Source of the DNA: Deltaproteobacteria bacterium
Lineage (GTDB): Bacteria > Desulfobacterota > Binatia > Binatales > Binataceae
Reading direction: 5' to 3'
DNA length: 64,000 nucleotides
NCBI GenBank assembly: GCA_021780755.1
Contig: JAJXYF010000011.1
Coordinates: 57,088-121,087 of the forward strand
Below are positions 63,152 to 64,000 of the stretch, in pieces. The notes under the pieces were generated by a model. It searched no databases. It was given only the letters and a program-made list of their open reading frames with translations, and was not told the DNA's origin. Position 1 is the stretch's first letter, and each line of letters opens with the position of its first letter. The translations under genes and the position numbers were made by a program.

Positions 63152-63547
63152 ATGAGTACCGCGGAAAACAAAAAACTCATTCTGGACGCCTTCACCGCAT
63201 GGGCGCGCGGCGACGGCATGGCATTCTTCAACCTGCTCGCCGAGGACGTCCGCTGGACGGTGATCGGCAGCACGCCGGTCTCGCGCACCTACGCGAGCCG
63301 CGACGCCTTTGTGGAAGGGGCGGTGAAACCGCTGACGGGAAAGCTTGCGGGGCCGATCGTGCCGACCGTCCGCGACATTATCGCGGAAGGCGACAAGGTG
63401 GTACTGCAATGGGACGGGCGCTCGTCGGGCAAAAACGGCACGATCTATCATCAGACGTATTGCTGGGTGATGCGGATGGAGGGCGGCAAGGTCCGCGAAG
63501 GGACGGCCTATCTCGATACCCAGTTGATTGGTCAGATCTGGGACTAG
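63152..63547 (+). CDS. SnoaL/NTF2-like (ketosteroid isomerase-related) protein
   Basis: 131 residues. KKLILDAFTAWARGDGMAFF, then LLAEDVRWTVIGSTPVSRTY and VLQWDGRSSGKNGTIYHQTY fit the NTF2-like cone. Such proteins are small isomerases, hydratases or ligand binders; specificity is unknown. It follows the crotonase by 46 bases and likely shares its operon. Confidence 0.83.
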   Translation: MSTAENKKLILDAFTAWARGDGMAFFNLLAEDVRWTVIGSTPVSRTYASRDAFVEGAVKPLTGKLAGPIVPTVRDIIAEGDKVVLQWDGRSSGKNGTIYHQTYCWVMRMEGGKVREGTAYLDTQLIGQIWD

Positions 63548-63570
63548 TCATTCGCCGGCGCAAATAAAAA

Positions 63571-63596
63571 GGGGCGCGGACGGTGGTCCGCGCCCC
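63571..63596. terminator. convergent-gene terminator
   Basis: GGGGCGCGGAC-GGTG-GTCCGCGCCCC is a perfect 11-bp stem with a 4-base loop. On the minus strand it is followed by TTTTTATTTG, so it terminates the amidohydrolase transcript. It may also stop the NTF2-like transcript. Confidence 0.85.
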
Positions 63597-63618
63597 TCAG
63601 TCAAGCAAGCCGTATTAC

Positions 63619-64000
63619 TCAGTCCGCGTGTCCGTTGCGCACCAGCATGCCCGGGGTCGCGCCCGTGCATTTGCCCTCGGCGAAGGTCTCCTGACCGTTG
63701 ACGATAATCGAGCGGTAGCCATGGGCGCGCTGTACGCGACGCCATTCGCCGCCCGGGAAATCGTGCGCGATTTCGCCGACCCAGTCGGGATCGACGTCGA
63801 GGCCCTTCAAGTCGTACACCACGACGTCGGCATGGGCACCCTCGCGCAGCGTGCCGCGATTCTTGAAGCCCGCCGCGTGAGCCGGCAACGCCGACAGCCG
63901 ATAGTGCGCCTCTTCGAGCGTGATCTTCTGCTCGTCGCGCACTAGCCAGCGCAGGAAATCCGTCGTGAACGCGCCGCCGGTGAAGAACTTGGTATGCGCG
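63619..64000 (-). CDS. amidohydrolase, D-aminoacylase/N-acyl-D-amino acid deacylase type (C-terminal part)
   Basis: Only the C-terminal 126 residues are in the window; the start lies beyond base 64000. TKFFTGGAFTTDFLRWLVRD and ITLEEAHYRLSALPAHAAGF, then GTLREGAHADVVVYDLKGLD and VNGQETFAEG, match the N-acyl-D-amino acid deacylase/dihydroorotase-like superfamily. The protein lacks visible metal ligands here, since these are in the missing part. Terminator at 63571-63596. Confidence 0.85.
   Translation of the reverse strand, partial: AHTKFFTGGAFTTDFLRWLVRDEQKITLEEAHYRLSALPAHAAGFKNRGTLREGAHADVVVYDLKGLDVDPDWVGEIAHDFPGGEWRRVQRAHGYRSIIVNGQETFAEGKCTGATPGMLVRNGHAD

Noticed and set aside
63600..63630. 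ACTCAGTC near the amidohydrolase stop as a phage-motif copy
   Set aside because: It is only the Asp-stop codon context of the gene, outside the prophage.

Overview
The window is a high-GC bacterial chromosome segment. Two host blocks (about 1-30.5 kb and 60.4-64 kb) flank a Mu-like prophage of about 30 kb (30.5-60.3 kb). The host looks Gram-negative: it has an LPS-core-type kinase, MscS, and a SecA with a zinc-binding tail, and the phage carries an Rz/Rz1 spanin pair. Short-chain dehydrogenases, an acyl-CoA dehydrogenase, an enoyl-CoA hydratase and a D-aminoacylase-type amidohydrolase suggest a metabolically versatile, probably uncultivated soil or marine lineage (Binatota/Desulfobacterota-like). 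That placement is inference; no rRNA or tRNA is visible. A perfect parS site at 4655-4670 suggests the segment lies in the origin-proximal ParB domain.

1-9 kb: MFS transporter, CysQ-type phosphatase, deoxyhypusine-synthase-like enzyme, cytidylate-kinase-like protein, parS, PgpA, CinA, TauE/SafE permease with its DUF1634 partner, an SDR and an orphan excisionase-type HTH protein. 9-18 kb: secreted PEBP protein, EngB, a GT2, an unknown protein overlapping a spore-photoproduct-lyase-like radical SAM enzyme, MurI, SecA and ArgJ. 18-23 kb: sulfotransferase - GT2 - sulfotransferase, VIT1/CCC1 transporter, Kdo/WaaP-like kinase and an XRE regulator. The sulfotransferases would make 3',5'-ADP, which the CysQ at 1.5 kb could remove. 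23-30.5 kb: FxLYD protein, acyl-CoA dehydrogenase, glutamine synthetase, small secreted protein and MscS channel.

30.5-60.3 kb: the prophage. Almost all genes are on the minus strand, transcribed from 60 kb toward 30 kb in Mu order. A C/CI-like S24 repressor (+) diverges from an early block with a stand-alone DnaA domain IV protein and a Mor-type activator. Then come endolysin, Rz/Rz1, holin-like and Mu gp25/26/27-like genes, Mu gp28 terminase, gp29 portal, I protease, a decoration-like protein, the T capsid, gp36 and gp37. The tail is P2-type (FI, FII, E/E' with a slippery heptamer, T, U, X, D, V, W, J, I, fibers). No MuA/MuB transposase, integrase, Ner or Mu gp30-like head protein is present. 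Two insertions stand out: an RRM RNA-binding protein translationally coupled to the tail operon, and an SDR on the opposite strand between Mor and the endolysin. The tape-measure gene is very short. The last gene, a 1248-residue beta-helix protein, has a Sec signal peptide and ends one nucleotide from the mscS stop.

60.4-64 kb: secreted ice-binding-like (DUF3494) protein, an approximately 970-bp gene-free stretch with paired palindromes, enoyl-CoA hydratase, NTF2-like protein and the 3' part of an amidohydrolase gene.
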